Part shown: positions 26,779 through 34,417 of the stretch, piece after piece
How positions within the stretch are numbered: the stretch's first letter is position 1
Layout: each line of letters starts with the position of its first letter
Assembly (NCBI GenBank): GCA_963829705.1
Contig: CAWHJN010000005.1
Coordinates: forward strand, 1,302,001 to 1,366,000
Length of the DNA stretch: 64,000 nt
Source of the DNA: CAWHJN01 sp963829705
Lineage (GTDB): Bacteria > Bacteroidota > Rhodothermia > Rhodothermales > BA12
Direction of reading: 5' to 3'
Made by a program: the position numbers and the translations under genes
The notes under the pieces: generated by a model
Seen by the model: only the letters and a program-made list of their open reading frames with translations
Database searches by the model: none
Told to the model about the DNA's origin: nothing

Positions 26779-27894
26779 ATGCTCACCGACCTGCTCGGCA
26801 TCCGGCTGATCCTGCTCCTCGGCGACGTGGTGCCGCTTCCGGCGTCGCCGTCGGTGATGGATGCGCTCGACACGGTGCAGGTGACGACAGGCGGCGACGG
26901 CGACGGCTTTCAGATCACCTTCAAGCTCGCCCGCACGTCGCTGTTGGATTACGACCTGATTCAGAGCGGAGCCGTCGCGCCGATGAAGCGCGTCGTGATC
27001 GGCGTGGCGTTCGGGGTCGTGCCCGAGGTGCTCATCGACGGCGTGATCACGCACCACCAGTTTCAGCCGGGCATCGAGCCGGGGCAGGCGACGCTGACGG
27101 TTTCGGGGCGCGATCTCAAGACGGTGCTCGACCTCGAAGAGAAAAACGCGCAGTATCCCAACCAGCCCGATTTCATCATCTTCAGCCAGATTATCGCGGG
27201 CTACGGCCAGTACGGTCTGATTCCGATGCCGACCCCCACGGTGGACATTCCGATCGAGCTGGAGCGCGTGCCGCGGCAGCAGGAGACCGATCTGGCCTTC
27301 GTGCAGCGGCTCGCGCAGCGCAACGGCTACGTCTTCTACATCGAGCCCGTCACGCTGGGGGTGAACACGGCGTACTTCGGCCCCGAGAACCGGCTGAGTT
27401 TCCCGCAGCCCGCGCTGACACTCGACATGGGCGCGGCCACCAACCTTAAATCGCTCTCGTTTCAAAACGACGCGCTCGCGCCCGAGGGGACGAGCGGGAC
27501 GTTCGTGGAGCCGTTTTTCAAGACGGCGCTGCCCATCCCGCAGTTGCCGTCGCTGAAAGTGCCACCGCTGGCGCTCAAACCAGCCCCCGTCTACCGCACG
27601 ACCCTCACGCGCGAGACGGCCAACCAGAACCCCGTGAGGGCGGGCGTGACGGCGCTGGCGCAGGCCACCAACACGCCCGACGCCGTGACGGCCAGCGGCG
27701 AACTCGACGCGGTTCGCTACGGGCACGCGCTGCGGGCGCGGAAGCTCGTCGGCGTGCGCGGCGCGGGCGTGTCGTACGACGGTTTGTACTACGTCCGGAG
27801 CGTGTCGCACAGCGTGTCTCGCGGCACGTATTCGCAGTCGTTCACCCTCAGCCGCGAAGGTACCGGCCCCACCCTTCCCGTCGTGATGCCGTGA
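26779..27894 (+). CDS. baseplate hub protein (phage gpD / VgrG N-terminal-like)
   Basis: 371 residues. The order of motifs follows phage late-control gene D and the gp27-like part of VgrG/Afp8: a first beta barrel (VMDALDTVQVTTGGDGDGFQ, ITFKLARTSLLDYDLIQSG), the loop domain (VIDGVITHHQFQP-type segment at ~95, ATLTVSGRDLKTVLDLEEKN), then PRQQETDLAFVQRLAQRNGY with VFYIEPVTLGVNTAYFGPEN, and a C-terminal barrel (YYVRSVSHSVSRGTYSQSFT). Trimeric hub that sits under the tube and holds the spike. In Afp/PVC hub and spike are one protein (Afp8); here the spike is the separate gene at 28036. Confidence 0.88.
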   Translation: MLTDLLGIRLILLLGDVVPLPASPSVMDALDTVQVTTGGDGDGFQITFKLARTSLLDYDLIQSGAVAPMKRVVIGVAFGVVPEVLIDGVITHHQFQPGIEPGQATLTVSGRDLKTVLDLEEKNAQYPNQPDFIIFSQIIAGYGQYGLIPMPTPTVDIPIELERVPRQQETDLAFVQRLAQRNGYVFYIEPVTLGVNTAYFGPENRLSFPQPALTLDMGAATNLKSLSFQNDALAPEGTSGTFVEPFFKTALPIPQLPSLKVPPLALKPAPVYRTTLTRETANQNPVRAGVTALAQATNTPDAVTASGELDAVRYGHALRARKLVGVRGAGVSYDGLYYVRSVSHSVSRGTYSQSFTLSREGTGPTLPVVMP

Positions 27895-27906
27895 AGTTCG
27901 TCTTTT

Positions 27907-27950
27907 GTCATCCGCAGGGCGCGAGATCCTTCGGCCACCCGCAGGATGAC
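27907..27950. repeat. interspersed palindrome with GTCATCC/GGATGAC ends
   Basis: A 44-base element with 7-base terminal inverted repeats (GTCATCC at 27907, GGATGAC at 27944) enclosing GAGATCCTTCGG. It sits in the 141-base gap between hub and spike genes, followed by TTCCGCATTCC at 27991-28001. It resembles REP-like elements scattered in many genomes; only one copy was noticed in this window. Confidence 0.5.
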
Positions 27951-28035
27951 GTGCTCCAGCATCGTACGTCCGACCTCGGCCTTTTCTGCTTTCCGCATTC
28001 CGCCTTCCGCGTTCCCTCTTCCGACCTTCCAAAAA

Positions 28036-28539
28036 ATGCCCCGCGACACCTTTTTCGGCAAGTACCGAGGAGTCGTCACAGACGTGATGGACCCGCTCAT
28101 GACGGGCCGCATCAAGGCCAAAGTCCCCGACGTGATGGGCGACGAGGAGAGCGGCTGGGCCTTGCCGTGCGCGCCGTTCGGCGGGCAATCGACGGGCTTT
28201 TTCGCGCTTCCCATCGTGGGCGCAGGCGTGTGGATCGAGTTCGAGCACGGCGACCCGGACTATCCCATCTGGGCAGGTGCGTGGTGGGGGAGTGCCGCCG
28301 AGGTACCGCCCATCCTGCTGGCACCTCCCTACAAAAAGGTGATGATCATTACCGAGGCCGGCCACAGCATCACGCTCGACGACACGCCTGGCATCGGCGG
28401 CATCCTGCTGGAGACGGCGACGGGCCAGAAAATCACGCTCACGCCGCTGGGCGTCGAGATCGACAACGGGATGGGCGCGTCGATCAAGATGACCGGCCCG
28501 CAGGTCTCCATCAACGGCGGCGCGCTGGACGTGATATAG
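28036..28539 (+). CDS. baseplate spike protein (gpV/gp5 OB-fold)
   Basis: 167 residues from ATG 28036. The N-terminal OB-fold has the spike signature FGKYRGVVTDVMDPLMTGRI, KAKVPDVMGDEESGWALPCA, FFALPIVGAGVWIEFEHGDP and DYPIWAGAWWGSAAEVPP. The C-terminal half is a beta-helix-like stretch (KVMIITEAGHSITLDDTPGI, GGILLETATGQKITLTPLGV, EIDNGMGASIKM). It forms the trimeric spike below the hub and carries the PAAR tip. Encoded separately from the hub, unlike Afp8. The start is preceded by a gap containing repeats. Confidence 0.92.
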   Translation: MPRDTFFGKYRGVVTDVMDPLMTGRIKAKVPDVMGDEESGWALPCAPFGGQSTGFFALPIVGAGVWIEFEHGDPDYPIWAGAWWGSAAEVPPILLAPPYKKVMIITEAGHSITLDDTPGIGGILLETATGQKITLTPLGVEIDNGMGASIKMTGPQVSINGGALDVI

Positions 28540-28544
28540 CCACC

Positions 28545-28565
28545 GGGCGCAAAGCATTGCGCCTC
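28545..28565. repeat. short palindrome GGCGCAA/TTGCGCC
   Basis: Perfect 7-base stem with a 4-base loop (GGCGCAA-AGCA-TTGCGCC) just after the spike stop. Related in sequence to 18436-18456 and 34367-34387. Further on, GCATTCCCACTTT at 28601-28613 precedes the PAAR gene and is repeated at 36907-36919. Confidence 0.6.
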
Positions 28566-28625
28566 TAATTCCGATAGCGAAGCTTCCCGAAAGGAGATCT
28601 GCATTCCCACTTTCCACTTTCAACA

Positions 28626-28949
28626 ATGCCCGGATTCATCCTTCACGTTGGCGCGACGGTGCTGTGTATGCACGGCGGGCAGGCGCAGGCGACGGCGCCC
28701 AACCCGCGTGTGATGGTGGGGGGGCAGCCCGTGGTGACGCAGGCGGCACCGCACACCGTCGCCGGGTGCCCGTTCACGACGCCCAGCGGCGCGCCCTTGC
28801 CCTGCGTGACGGCGCAGTGGATCACCGGCGCGACACGCGTGCTCGCGGGCGGTCAGCCGCTGCTGTTGCAGGACAGCCAGGCCGTCTGCGTACCCAACGG
28901 CACGGGCGTCAACATCGTCGTCACCCAGGTGCGGGCGAAGGCCACGTGA
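28626..28949 (+). CDS. PAAR-like spike tip protein
   Basis: 107 residues: MPGFILHVGATVLCMHGGQA, PRVMVGGQPVVTQAAPHTVA, GCPFTTPSGAPLPCVTAQWI, GATRVLAGGQPLLLQDSQAV. The Gly-rich strands with conserved Cys and His (C14, H16, and the CPF and PCV cysteines) fit the DUF4280/PAAR-type cone that sharpens the spike of Afp10-like and T6SS systems and may bind a metal. Small size and position after the spike gene agree. No toxin domain is fused to it. Confidence 0.88.
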   Translation: MPGFILHVGATVLCMHGGQAQATAPNPRVMVGGQPVVTQAAPHTVAGCPFTTPSGAPLPCVTAQWITGATRVLAGGQPLLLQDSQAVCVPNGTGVNIVVTQVRAKAT

Positions 28950-29048
28950 CCCCCTCGGCTCTGCCCGGTCCCTCTCGTGTGGGGACGACTCGCACCGCAG
29001 CCTTTCTCGTCCCTCCCTTCACCCGTCACTCTTTACCCATCACCCACC

Positions 29049-29405
29049 ATGCACATCGACTATCCCTATGCGCTCGACGGGCGGGGGCGGACGGCGCTCA
29101 CGGGCGACGATGAGTACGTGCGCGACCTGATGGAGCAGGTGCTCTTCACGACGCCGGGTGAGCGCGTCAACCGGCCGACGTTCGGGAGCGGGCTGCTCCA
29201 ACTCGTCTTCGCGCCCAACAGCGACGTGCTGGCCGGGGTCGTGGAGACGACGGTGCAGGCGGCTCTCCAGCAACACCTCGCCGAATACGTGTTGGTCGAA
29301 GGAGTGAACGTCGAGGCGGACGACGGGACGCTGTTCGTGACGGTTCGCTACGTGCTGCGCCGCACGCAGGAGCGGCAGACGGCGCAGTTCAGCCGGGAGG
29401 TGTAG
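29049..29405 (+). CDS. gp25-like baseplate wedge protein (Afp9-like)
   Basis: 118 residues from ATG 29049. IDYPYALDGRGRTALTGDDE, YVRDLMEQVLFTTPGERVNR, PTFGSGLLQLVFAPNSDVLA, and a C-terminal strand (LFVTVRYVLRRTQERQTAQF). The L-F-T-x-P-G-E-R-x-x-R-P-x-F-G-x-G phrase is the EPR-type core of gp25/TssE proteins, which nucleate sheath assembly on the baseplate. One base separates it from the next gene. Confidence 0.93.
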   Translation: MHIDYPYALDGRGRTALTGDDEYVRDLMEQVLFTTPGERVNRPTFGSGLLQLVFAPNSDVLAGVVETTVQAALQQHLAEYVLVEGVNVEADDGTLFVTVRYVLRRTQERQTAQFSREV

Positions 29406-29406
29406 C

Positions 29407-31854
29407 ATGAGCGCCCGCTATTACTGCGAAAACCGCAACCGTCTGGAGCGCGTCGCGCTGCACCCGACGCTCAACGGCATCGACTTTCTCGACGTGCTCG
29501 ACGCCGATGCTCCGCCGGGCAGCCCGCGGCAGCAGACGCTGCTGGTGCATTTCGCCAAAACGCTGCCGGGGACGTTTACCGAGCGCAACGTGCGGATCGA
29601 GGCGAAGCCGCGAGCGGCGCAGGTAGGGGTGGTGTGGGCACGGCGTGCCTCTGATGCCACCGTGCTGCGGGCCGAAGGCCGCATCAGCGTGGCCGAGCGG
29701 GATTTCCTGCTCGCCCTCCCCGACGCCGACCGCGTGCTCGCCGTCCGCACCGACGGCACGGGCGATTTCTCGACCTACACGCTGCGCCTCGCCGCCTCGC
29801 CCACCGACCCCGCAACGCCCGATCCCATCGACGTGCGGCTGGCCGAGATCACGTTCTCGTTCAAGGTCGAGTGCCCCAGCGACTTCGACTGCGCGCCCGA
29901 TGACGACTGCCCGCCCGACGTGCCCGGTGCGCCGATCATCGACTACCTGGCGAAAGATTATTCGAGCTTCCGCCGCCTGATGCTCGACCGGCTGAGTGTG
30001 ACGCTGCCCGGCTGGCAGGACCGCAGCGCCGCCGACGTGCAGGTGACGCTCGTGGAGTTGCTGGCATACGTGGGCGACCACCTCAGCTACGCCCAGGACG
30101 CCGTGGCGACGGAGGCGTACCTCGAAACCGCCCGCCTCCGCACGTCGCTGCGCCGCCACGCCCGGCTGCTCGATTACGCCGTTCACGAGGGCACCAACGC
30201 CCGCGCCTTCGTGTACCTGCGCGTCGAAAGCGGTGGAGCATCGGATGGCACGTTTCTGCCCGCCGGGGCTGCCTTTGCAACACCCGGCACCACGCCCATC
30301 GTCTTCGAACCGCTCGACACCGTGCGCCTGCGCGCCCGCCACAACACGCTCGATTTCTACACGTGGAGCGACGACGAGTGCTGCCTCGCCGTGGGCACGA
30401 CGCAGGCCACCCTCCTCAGCGTCGAAAACGGCTCGGGCGAGGCTCCGCTCACGCTCGCGGTGGGCGACTGGCTCGTGTTCGAGGAAGTCGTCAGCCCGAC
30501 GACCGGCGTGGCTATCGACGCCGACCCCGCGCACCGGCACGTCGTGCGGCTCACCGAGGTGAAGCCGACGACCGACGCGCTCACCGGCGACGCCGTCGTG
30601 GACATCGCGTGGCACGACGACGACGCGCTGCCGTTCGCGCTGTGCGTGTCGGCGCGCGTGCCCACCGGCGCGGGCGGCTTCGGCGTGGTGCCCATCAGCG
30701 TGGCGCGCGGCAACGTCGTGCTCGTGGACGAAGGCGAAACCGTCGTAGACGAAGACCTCGTGCCTGAGCGCGTGACGGAAGGCCGCTACCGCCCGCGCCT
30801 GCGCGACGGCGGCATTGCCTACGCCGTGCCGTACGACGTGACGGCAACGCCTTTGCCGTCCGCAAAAACGTCTATGGAGCAGGACGCCCGCCGCGCGATG
30901 CCGTCGCGCCTGTCGCTGTGGGACGGCGACGAGACGTGGATGCCGCGCCGCGACCTGCTCGGCAGTGACCGTTTCGCGCCCGAGTTCGTGCTGGAAACAG
31001 AGCATGACGGACGCGCCTACGTCCGCTTCGGCGACGACGTGCGCGGCAAGGCCCCGTCGGTGGGCGCGTCCATCATGGCCACGTACCGGCGCGGGCGGGG
31101 CACGGCGGGCAACGTCGGCGCGGGCGCGATCCAGCGCGTTATCGGCGTGCCGGGCATCGAGCGCGTGCGGAATCCGCTCGCCGCGCGCGGGGCTACAGCC
31201 CCTGAAAGCGCCGATGAGATCAAGCTCTACGCCCCGCAGGCCTTCCGCACACAGGAGCGTGCCGTGACGGAAAGCGACTACGCCCGCGTTGCCGAGCGGC
31301 TTCCAGGCGTGCAGCGGGCCGCGGCGCGCTTCCGGTGGACGGGCTCGTGGACGACCGTTTTCCTGACGGTGGACCGCGTCGGCGGCCTGCCCGTGCGCGA
31401 GGACATCGATTTTCTGGAAACCCTGCGCGCCCACCTCGACCGGTACCGCATGGCGGGCTACGACCTCGAAATCAACGACCCCGTCTTCGTCCCGCTCGAC
31501 GTGTCGTTTTCCGTCTGCGCCGCGCCCGGCTATTTCAGGAGCGACGTGGAAGAAGCCCTCCTCAAGGCCTTCAGCACGCAGTCGTTCGGCGACGGTACAC
31601 GCGGCTTTTTCCACCCCGACGCCTTCACCTTCGGGCAGCCCGTGTACCTCAGCCAGCTTTTCAAGGTGGCGCTGGGCGTCGAGGGCGTCGCCTCGGTGGA
31701 GGCCGTCACGTTCCAGCGCTACGGACGCCGCGCCGCGGGCGAACTCGAAAAGGGCGTCATCCAACCGTCGGATCTCGAAGTGCTGCGGCTCGACAACAAC
31801 CCGAGCGCGCCCGAGGATGGCAAGCTCGTCTTTCAGATCGCAGGAGGCGTATGA
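29407..31854 (+). CDS. large baseplate wedge protein, J-like (Afp11-like)
   Basis: 815 residues. An N-terminal ~170-residue lead (RYYCENRNRLERVALHPTLN, GIDFLDVLDAD) is followed by the wedge core: APIIDYLAKDYSSFRRLMLD, WQDRSAADVQVTLVELLAYV, GDHLSYAQDAVATEAYLETA, RLRTSLRRHARLLDYAVHEG. Later come the baseplate J segments YVRFGDDVRGKAPSVGASIM, FRTQERAVTESDYARVAERL and VEEALLKAFSTQSFGDGTRG. Annotated in related loci as putative baseplate assembly protein. It has the same core as the following gene, so the two are wedge paralogues. The stop overlaps the next start by 4 bases. Confidence 0.9.
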   Translation: MSARYYCENRNRLERVALHPTLNGIDFLDVLDADAPPGSPRQQTLLVHFAKTLPGTFTERNVRIEAKPRAAQVGVVWARRASDATVLRAEGRISVAERDFLLALPDADRVLAVRTDGTGDFSTYTLRLAASPTDPATPDPIDVRLAEITFSFKVECPSDFDCAPDDDCPPDVPGAPIIDYLAKDYSSFRRLMLDRLSVTLPGWQDRSAADVQVTLVELLAYVGDHLSYAQDAVATEAYLETARLRTSLRRHARLLDYAVHEGTNARAFVYLRVESGGASDGTFLPAGAAFATPGTTPIVFEPLDTVRLRARHNTLDFYTWSDDECCLAVGTTQATLLSVENGSGEAPLTLAVGDWLVFEEVVSPTTGVAIDADPAHRHVVRLTEVKPTTDALTGDAVVDIAWHDDDALPFALCVSARVPTGAGGFGVVPISVARGNVVLVDEGETVVDEDLVPERVTEGRYRPRLRDGGIAYAVPYDVTATPLPSAKTSMEQDARRAMPSRLSLWDGDETWMPRRDLLGSDRFAPEFVLETEHDGRAYVRFGDDVRGKAPSVGASIMATYRRGRGTAGNVGAGAIQRVIGVPGIERVRNPLAARGATAPESADEIKLYAPQAFRTQERAVTESDYARVAERLPGVQRAAARFRWTGSWTTVFLTVDRVGGLPVREDIDFLETLRAHLDRYRMAGYDLEINDPVFVPLDVSFSVCAAPGYFRSDVEEALLKAFSTQSFGDGTRGFFHPDAFTFGQPVYLSQLFKVALGVEGVASVEAVTFQRYGRRAAGELEKGVIQPSDLEVLRLDNNPSAPEDGKLVFQIAGGV

Positions 31855-34346
31855 GCACGACATCCAACACCCAACCCTGCGGCTGCTGCGAAGGCGTTGA
31901 AGCCCGCACGCCCGAAGCCCTCGCCAACCGGCCCGGGCTGTCGGCGCTGCGCTACCGCGTGGGCACCTACGGCACGTTCCGGCAGGCCATGCAGGTGGCG
32001 CTGCGCGGTGCGCCCGCCCTGCGCGACCTTACGAGCGAAAGCGACGATCCCGCCGTGGCGCTGCTCGATGCCTGGGCTGTCGTGCTCGACGTGCTGACGT
32101 TCTATCAGGAGCGCATCGCATCGGAAAACTACCTGCGAACGGCGACAGAGCGGCAGAGTGTGTTGGCGTTGGCGCGGCAGATCGGCTACGAGCTGCGGCC
32201 CGGCGTGGCCGCGGGGACGGTGCTGGCCTTCACGCTCGAAGACGCGCCTGGCGCGCCGCGCGCGGCCCGCGTGCCTGTAGGTACGCGAGCGCAGAGCGTC
32301 CCCGGTCAGGACGAGAAGCCGCAGAGCTTCGAGACCATCGAGGAAATCCACGCAGACGCCGCGTGGAACGCCATGCGCGCTCGGCAAAGCGTGGCCTACA
32401 CGCCCGGCATGAACAGCCGGACGGTCTACCTCGCAGGTGTGGTCACCAACCTCCAGCCCGGCGACACGCTGCTGCTCGTCGGCGACGAGCGCCAGCGCAA
32501 CGCGGGCAACGAAAACTGGGACGTGCGCCGCGTCAAAACCATCACGCCCGACCGTGAGCGTGGCGTCACGACGGTCACCTTCGACCGCGGGCTGGGCACC
32601 CACCTGCCGCTCGTCTATCCCGCTGCAAACCCCGTCGTCTACGCGTTCCGCACGCGGGCGTCCGCCTTCGGCTACAACGCGCCCGAGTGGCGCACGATGC
32701 CCGACGTCGTCAAGCGCGCGCACCTCGGCCTCGGCGAACGGGACCCGATCCCGTTCCACGCCGACTGGCCGAACCTCACCCTCACGTCGATCTCGAACGA
32801 TCGGACGGGGCGCACGCTCTTTCTCGACCGGATCTACAAGGAAATCGTACCCGATAGCTGGATTGCTGTCACGACGGGCGATTATGCCGAGGTGTACCGT
32901 GTAGACCGGGCGGCGGAGGATTCCAGAACCGGCTTCACGCTCGCCTCCAAAACCACCCGGCTGACGCTCGACGGCGAGGGTCTGCTGCTGCGCTTCGATG
33001 GCGACGTGCGCGACCTCGCCGTTCACGCGGCGAGCGAGGTGCTGGCACAGACCAACCGTCCGCTCTACACACCCGTGCGGGGCCGCGAAGTGTATCTGGA
33101 TGTGGCCGTCGAAGGGATCGAAGAAGGCCAACTCGTGGCCGTTTCGGGGTTGGATGCCGCGACCGGTGAGGCGCGCGTCGAGGTCGCCGAGGTTCTCCGC
33201 ACCGACGCCGTCGAGGGCACGACGCGGCTGACATTCGTGGCGGATCTCACCTACACGTACACGCGCGAGAGCGTCTTATTCAACGCCAACGTCGCCCGCG
33301 CCACGCATGGCGAGAGCCGCACCGAGGTGCTCGGCAGCGGCAGCGGCAGCGCACCGTTCCAGGACTTTACGCTCCGCAACAGCCCCCTCACGTACGTCTC
33401 CGCGCCTACCCCCAGCGGCCTAGAAAGCACGCTCGACGTGCGCGTGGACGGCCTCCTGTGGGCCGAGGTGCCGACGCTCTACGGTCAGCCCGCCGACGCG
33501 CAGGTCTACACCACCCGCCTCGCCGATGACGGCGCGGTGACGGTTCAGTTCGGCGACGGCGAGACGGGTGCCCGGCTGCCCACGGGCGTCGAGAACGTGC
33601 GCGCCTCCTACCGCATCGGCACGGGGCTGGAAGGGATCGTGGACGCCGGGCAGATCAAGCTGCTCACCACGCGGCCTCTCGGCGTCAAAAGCGTCGTGAA
33701 CCCGCTGCCGTCGAGCGGGGCCGACGAGCCCGAGGCGCTCGACGAGGCCCGCGACAACGCGCCGCTGACGGTGCTGACGCTCGATCGCGCCGTGTCGTTG
33801 CGCGACGTGCAGGACTTTTCGCGTTCGTTTCCCGGCGTGGCGAAGGCGCAGGTGGAGCGGCTGTGGGACGGCGAGACGCGCTTCGTCTACGTCACCGTGG
33901 CGGCGGCAGACGAACAGCCGCTCGTGACGTCGTCGGCTCTCTACCAGAACCTGCGCGACGCGCTCCTCGGCGCGTGGCACGGAGCCGAGCGCATCGAGAT
34001 TGCCACGTACGACGGAAGCACCTTCGGACTCGAAGCAGGCCTCACACTCGACCCTCGGTACGTGTCCGACGAGGTGATGGAAAACGCGCAAACAGCGCTC
34101 GAAACGGCGTTCTCGTTCGAGGCGCGGGCGCTGGGGCAGGGCGTCACAGCGGGCGAGGTGATGGCCGTGTTGCAGGGCGTCGAGGGGGTCGTTGCTGTGG
34201 ACCTCGACACGCTCGACGGGCGCGACGCGCTCCGCAACCCGCGTCTGCTAGCGCTCCCGGCCCGTCGCGAGCGAGGCCGCGTGCGCCCCGCTCAGCTTCT
34301 CACACTCGACCCCGCAGGTGTCACCCTCTTCGAGGTCGTGGCATGA
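31851..34346 (+). CDS. second large J-like baseplate wedge protein (Afp11/12-like)
   Basis: 831 residues from ATG 31851 (MSTTSNTQPCGCCEGVEART). Core motifs: LSALRYRVGTYGTFRQAMQV, AVALLDAWAVVLDVLTFYQE, RIASENYLRTATERQSVLAL, ARQIGYELRPGVAAGTVLAF, a beta-rich middle with VQFGDGETGARLPTGVENVR and ASYRIGTGLEGIVDAG, and a J-like end (ALDEARDNAPLTVLTLDRAV, SLRDVQDFSRSFPGVAKAQV). Two such proteins in tandem after gp25 is the usual layout in eCIS loci of the Streptomyces type. Together they form the baseplate wedges. The next gene begins after a 71-base repeat-bearing gap. Confidence 0.9.
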   Translation: MSTTSNTQPCGCCEGVEARTPEALANRPGLSALRYRVGTYGTFRQAMQVALRGAPALRDLTSESDDPAVALLDAWAVVLDVLTFYQERIASENYLRTATERQSVLALARQIGYELRPGVAAGTVLAFTLEDAPGAPRAARVPVGTRAQSVPGQDEKPQSFETIEEIHADAAWNAMRARQSVAYTPGMNSRTVYLAGVVTNLQPGDTLLLVGDERQRNAGNENWDVRRVKTITPDRERGVTTVTFDRGLGTHLPLVYPAANPVVYAFRTRASAFGYNAPEWRTMPDVVKRAHLGLGERDPIPFHADWPNLTLTSISNDRTGRTLFLDRIYKEIVPDSWIAVTTGDYAEVYRVDRAAEDSRTGFTLASKTTRLTLDGEGLLLRFDGDVRDLAVHAASEVLAQTNRPLYTPVRGREVYLDVAVEGIEEGQLVAVSGLDAATGEARVEVAEVLRTDAVEGTTRLTFVADLTYTYTRESVLFNANVARATHGESRTEVLGSGSGSAPFQDFTLRNSPLTYVSAPTPSGLESTLDVRVDGLLWAEVPTLYGQPADAQVYTTRLADDGAVTVQFGDGETGARLPTGVENVRASYRIGTGLEGIVDAGQIKLLTTRPLGVKSVVNPLPSSGADEPEALDEARDNAPLTVLTLDRAVSLRDVQDFSRSFPGVAKAQVERLWDGETRFVYVTVAAADEQPLVTSSALYQNLRDALLGAWHGAERIEIATYDGSTFGLEAGLTLDPRYVSDEVMENAQTALETAFSFEARALGQGVTAGEVMAVLQGVEGVVAVDLDTLDGRDALRNPRLLALPARRERGRVRPAQLLTLDPAGVTLFEVVA

Positions 34347-34366
34347 CGGGGCAGCACCACGGTGCA

Positions 34367-34387
34367 GGGCGCAATGAATTTCGCCCC
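34367..34387. repeat. short palindrome GGGCG...CGCCCC
   Basis: GGGCGCAATGAATT then TCGCCCC; differs by only two positions from 18436-18456. Lies between the two stop/start sites in the 71-base gap upstream of the tail-I-like gene, right after a second small inverted repeat GCACCACGGTGC (34353-34364). Confidence 0.6.
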
Positions 34388-34417
34388 TACACGCGACACT
34401 TGTAACTCGACACTCGC

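Noticed and set aside
29389..31863. 824-codon open frame on the minus strand
   Set aside because: Antisense shadow of the J-like wedge gene; His/Arg/Val-biased composition from GC-rich third positions and no motif. The same holds for the long minus-strand frames at 7002-8906 and 26767-28626.
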